A DNA stretch of 36,319 nt, taken from assembly GCF_001276715.1 (NCBI RefSeq), contig NZ_LIUQ01000005.1:181589-217907 (forward strand), in the 5' to 3' direction. The notes beneath the pieces were generated by a model. That model ran no database searches. It worked only from the letters and a program-made list of their open reading frames with translations, and was not told where the DNA came from. This document shows, in pieces, positions 33,586 to 36,319 of this stretch; the stretch's first letter is position 1, and every line of letters starts with the position of its first letter. The translations under genes were made by a program, and so were the position numbers. Source of the stretch: Planktothricoides sp. SR001 (GTDB taxonomy: Bacteria; Cyanobacteriota; Cyanobacteriia; Cyanobacteriales; Laspinemataceae).

Positions 33586-34107
33586 ATGGGACTATTTAAC
33601 CAAATTTTACAGGCGGTCAACAATCCAAATCAGCAAGCAAATTTAGCTGAATTGAGTAATATTCTGACCAATATTCAACAAACGGCCAGTATTTATGGTG
33701 CTGACCCTGGCAAAAGTAAAATGCTCTTGTCAATGGTGGGGGGATATGTGCGGTCTGCCTTGCAGGAAAAGCAAAATACCGAAGGGTCAGATATGGTCAA
33801 AAATTTGGTAAATCAGTTTAGCGGCACTTCGGCAAATCCGCAAGCTGTTTTTGCCTTATTTAGTCAAACTAAATTAGCGGAAATCGTCCCAGAAATTGCT
33901 CAAAAAAGTGGTTTAAATGCCTCAACAATTCAAGCCATGTTGCCCATAGTGGTTCCGGCATTGCTGAGTCTGTTAAAAACTGGTGCCAGTACCACGGATC
34001 CGCAACAAGCCGCCAATCCAGTGCTGAATGCTTTTTTAGATGCCAATGGCGATGGGACAATCGATATCACTGATGTGATGAATCTAGCGGGACGCTTTTT
34101 GAAGTAG
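33586..34107 (+). CDS. DUF937-like protein with calcium-loop motif
   Basis: This 173-residue soluble protein starts at ATG 33586, with GGAG nine bases before it; a longer frame from 33520 would begin inside the repeat element and is unlikely. The first 140 residues are helical, with glycine-, alanine- and serine-rich segments such as QTKLAEIVPEIAQKSGLNAS and IQAMLPIVVPALLSLLKTGA, typical of DUF937. The end, DANGDGTIDITDVMNLAGRF, has the Dx(D/N)xDG calcium-binding loop of EF-hand and dockerin-like motifs. Its function is unknown. It is followed at once by a strong terminator that it shares with convergent psbC. Confidence 0.75.
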   Translation: MGLFNQILQAVNNPNQQANLAELSNILTNIQQTASIYGADPGKSKMLLSMVGGYVRSALQEKQNTEGSDMVKNLVNQFSGTSANPQAVFALFSQTKLAEIVPEIAQKSGLNASTIQAMLPIVVPALLSLLKTGASTTDPQQAANPVLNAFLDANGDGTIDITDVMNLAGRFLK

Positions 34108-34124
34108 TTCTCTCATAAAAAAAC

Positions 34125-34156
34125 AAAACCCCTGTAATTGAATACAGGGGTTTTTT
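34125..34156. terminator. Bidirectional intrinsic terminator
   Basis: AAAACCCCTGTA (34125-34136) pairs perfectly with TACAGGGGTTTT (34143-34154) across ATTGAA. It has a T run on the plus side and an A run before the stem, so it can end both the DUF937-like gene and psbC. Confidence 0.9.
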
Positions 34157-34193
34157 ATCTGATGTGATGAATTAATTCAACACCGATAGAAGA

Positions 34194-35576
34194 TTAGTCG
34201 ATGTAATCCATCGACATAACTGGCTCGTTTTCGCGATCGATACCTTTTTCAAAACCAGCAGCGGCAGCGCGAGCGCGACCAGCGTGCCAGAGGTGTCCGA
34301 CCAAGAAGAAGAAAGCCAGAATAAAGTGAGAACCAGCGAGCCAAGCGCGAGGGTTCACATAGTTGAAGCCATTGGCTTCAGTGATAATGCCACCGACGGA
34401 GTTGATAGAACCGTTGGGAGCATGGGTCATGTATTCAGCAGCACGACGAATTTGCCAGGGCTGAATGTCGTTCTTGAGCTTTTTGAGATCCAAGCCATTA
34501 GGACCACGGAGGGGTTCAACCCAGGGGCCACGGAAATCCCAGAAACGCATGGTTTCACCACCGAAGATGATTTCACCAGTGGGAGAGCGCATGAGGTATT
34601 TACCAAGACCAGTGGGGCCTTGAGCAGAACCAATGTTGGCACCTAAGCGTTGGTCACGAACCAGGAAAGTGAAAGCTTGAGCTTGAGAAGCTTCGGCGTT
34701 GGTTGGCCCGTAGAATTCGCTGGGATAAGCAGTGTTGTTAAACCAAACGAAAGCAGTGGCGATGAAGGCCATCAGGGATAGAGCGCCCAAGCTGTAAGAC
34801 AGATAAGCTTCTCCATTCCAGATGAAGGCACGACGTACCCAACCGAAGGGCTGAGTCAGAATGTGCCAGATACCACCAGCAATGCAGGTCAGGCCAATCC
34901 AGATGTGACCACCGATGATGTCTTCCATGTTGTTGACACCGATGATCCAGCCTTCGCCGCCAAAAGGAGCCTTGACTAGATAACCGAAGATCACAGCGGG
35001 GTTCAAAGTGGGGTTAGTAATCACGCGGACATCACCACCACCAGGCGCCCAAGTGTCGTAGACGCCGCCAAAGAACATGGCTTTGAACACCAAAAGCAGC
35101 GCACCGCATCCGAGCAGGATCAGGTGATAGCCGATGATGTTGGTCATCTGGTTCTTGTCTTTCCAGTCATACCCAAAGAAAGAAGAGTATTCTTCGAGGG
35201 TTTCTGGACCACGGATGGCGTGGTAAATGCCGCCAAAACCGAGAACAGCAGATGAGATTAAGTGCAGAACACCAACCACGAAGTAAGGGAAGGTATCAAT
35301 TACTTCACCACCAGGGCCAACACCAAAGCCCAGGGTACCCAAGTGAGGCAGGAGAATTAAACCTTGCTCGTACATGGGTTTTTCTGGTACGAAGTGAGCC
35401 ACTTCAAACAGGGTCATGGCTCCAGCCCAGAAGACAATCAGGCCAGCGTGGGCAACGTGAGCACCCAGGAGTTTACCAGACAGATTGATTAAACGAGCGT
35501 TACCAGCCCACCAGGCAAAGCCGGTAGTGGCTTGGTCACGTCCGCCGATCATTGACGTATTAAAAGTGCTTTGCAC
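34194..35576 (-). CDS. psbC: Photosystem II CP43 chlorophyll protein
   Basis: This 460-residue inner antenna protein of photosystem II has six membrane helices and a large lumenal loop. It contains [20 protein letters not shown] near the start, [15 protein letters not shown] with E341 and R344 (equivalent to the E354/R357 ligand pair at the manganese cluster), and [20 protein letters not shown] at the end. The complete loop rules out an IsiA or Pcb antenna. It begins with GTG (35574-35576), with AGAGG nine bases before it. In cyanobacteria psbC normally starts inside the end of psbD; here the two are separated by 108 bases with a hairpin. Confidence 0.97.
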   Translation of the reverse strand: MQSTFNTSMIGGRDQATTGFAWWAGNARLINLSGKLLGAHVAHAGLIVFWAGAMTLFEVAHFVPEKPMYEQGLILLPHLGTLGFGVGPGGEVIDTFPYFVVGVLHLISSAVLGFGGIYHAIRGPETLEEYSSFFGYDWKDKNQMTNIIGYHLILLGCGALLLVFKAMFFGGVYDTWAPGGGDVRVITNPTLNPAVIFGYLVKAPFGGEGWIIGVNNMEDIIGGHIWIGLTCIAGGIWHILTQPFGWVRRAFIWNGEAYLSYSLGALSLMAFIATAFVWFNNTAYPSEFYGPTNAEASQAQAFTFLVRDQRLGANIGSAQGPTGLGKYLMRSPTGEIIFGGETMRFWDFRGPWVEPLRGPNGLDLKKLKNDIQPWQIRRAAEYMTHAPNGSINSVGGIITEANGFNYVNPRAWLAGSHFILAFFFLVGHLWHAGRARAAAAGFEKGIDRENEPVMSMDYID

Positions 35577-35625
35577 AGGCTACGACCTCTTTTGCGATCG
35601 ACTCAACAATTAGGGGGTTTTTGGT

Positions 35626-35664
35626 TTTGAGTGTTGGGTCAGTCTGATTGACTCAACACTCAAA
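35626..35664. promoter_or_regulatory. Long hairpin between psbD and psbC
   Basis: TTTGAGTGTTGGGTCA (35626-35641) pairs with TGACTCAACACTCAAA (35649-35664): 15 pairs plus one G-T across a seven-base loop. ACTCAACA occurs again at 35611-35618. On the psb strand no U run follows, so it looks like an mRNA processing or stability element rather than a terminator. Confidence 0.65.
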
Positions 35665-35684
35665 GCCGGATAAGTAGAATACTA

Positions 35685-36319
35685 TTACAGAGCGTTACCG
35701 CGAGGCAGAACTTCCTCGGGGAACACAAAGCTTTCATGGGGTTGGTCAGCCGGAGCCATCCAAGCCCGCAGACCTTCGTTCAAAAGTTGGTTTTTGGTGT
35801 AGAAGGTTTCAAATTCCGGGTCTTCAGCCGCCCGCAATTCTTGGGACACGAAGTCATAAGCCCGCAGGTTCAGACCTAAGCCCACCACACCGATGGAGCA
35901 CATCCACAGCCCGGTGACGGGAACAAATAACATGAAGAAGTGCAACCAGCGTTTGTTGGAGAAGGCAATCCCGAAGATTTGAGACCAGTAGCGGTTGGCA
36001 GTCACCATTGAGTAGGTTTCTTCCGACTGGGTGGGTTCAAATGCCCGGAAGGTGTTGGCACCTTCGCCATCTTCAAACAAGGTGTTTTCCACTGTGGCAC
36101 CGTGAATGGCGCACAGCAGGGCTCCACCGAGGATACCCGCCACTCCCATCATGTGGAAGGGGTTGAGAGTCCAGTTGTGGAAACCTTGGAAGAAGAGGAT
36201 GAAACGGAAGATACCAGCGACACCGAAGCTAGGAGCAAAGAACCAGCCAGACTGACCCAAGGGGTACATCAGGAAGACGCTGACGAATACAGCAATCGGG
36301 CCGGTGAAGGCGATCGCAT
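35685..36319 (-). CDS. psbD: Photosystem II D2 protein, C-terminal part (cut by window edge)
   Basis: The frame runs to the window end, so only the last 210 or so residues are visible, from [20 protein letters not shown] to [12 protein letters not shown]2 forms the photosystem II reaction-centre core with D1 and binds the QA plastoquinone and the non-haem iron. The two iron histidines are present in [10 protein letters not shown] and NKRWLHFFM. The lumenal C-terminus is normal. Near its stop the codons read CGC GGT AAC GCT CTG TAA, so the GTG overlap start for psbC found in most cyanobacteria (CGTGGTAAC) is lost. Confidence 0.97.
   Translation of the reverse strand, partial: AIAFTGPIAVFVSVFLMYPLGQSGWFFAPSFGVAGIFRFILFFQGFHNWTLNPFHMMGVAGILGGALLCAIHGATVENTLFEDGEGANTFRAFEPTQSEETYSMVTANRYWSQIFGIAFSNKRWLHFFMLFVPVTGLWMCSIGVVGLGLNLRAYDFVSQELRAAEDPEFETFYTKNQLLNEGLRAWMAPADQPHESFVFPEEVLPRGNAL

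Noticed and set aside
34194-35576. psbC as an IsiA or Pcb antenna paralogue
   Set aside because: The full lumenal loop and the [11 protein letters not shown] motif with the manganese-cluster ligand residues are present, so it is true CP43.
35626-35664. psbD-psbC hairpin as a terminator
   Set aside because: On the transcribed strand the stem is followed by ACCAAAAACCCCC, with no U run, and psbC downstream must be transcribed.

Overview
The window looks like a chromosomal segment of a cyanobacterium, probably a filamentous non-heterocystous type (order-level guess only). It carries photosystem II genes psbD and psbC, the cyanobacterial NDH-1 cluster ndhA-ndhI-ndhG-ndhE, and very many copies of the HIP1 octamer GCGATCGC. 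Its intergenic spaces are full of short palindromic and tandem repeats.

Layout. The left arm (1-5554) is accessory: a VapC/antitoxin pair (165-794), a frameshifted antitoxin (817-1019), a VapBC stump cut by a repeat (1109-1254), a fused PstI/BsuBI-like restriction-modification enzyme (1462-3945), an alpha/beta hydrolase (4290-5150) and several repeat families. A very large alpha-2-macroglobulin-like lipoprotein follows (5555-11311). A stretch of repeats and gene debris (11312-12158) leads to an AI-2E-family transporter and an APC-type permease. Next come an unknown gene, a RelE-type toxin-antitoxin pair whose toxin is frameshifted in a run of nine A, a stand-alone CheB, NAD kinase, and a two-gene AAA ATPase plus DUF4276 (TOPRIM-like) module. 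The last resembles split OLD/RloAB/PARIS-type anti-phage systems, but its second gene is frameshifted.

The middle and right hold ndhAIGE (22215-25275), an orphan DevA-type ABC ATPase, a secreted unknown protein, a frameshifted small membrane protein, a GH13 glycosidase, a second ABC ATPase, a 50-residue membrane protein with a strong ribosome binding site, a membrane-anchored DUF697-type GTPase, a DUF937-like protein with a calcium-loop motif, and psbC-psbD at the right edge.

How it fits together. The housekeeping genes (ndh, psb, nadK) are intact. The accessory defence and toxin-antitoxin genes are repeatedly broken by single-base frameshifts or repeat insertion, which suggests turnover of mobile defence islands or local indel errors in the assembly. 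The points most worth a second look are the AAA-DUF4276 pair, the one-polypeptide PstI-like system with apparent absence of CTGCAG in the window, psbC separated from psbD by a spacer with a long hairpin instead of the usual overlap, the thioester-less macroglobulin, and palindromic repeats whose arms differ between copies yet stay self-complementary.
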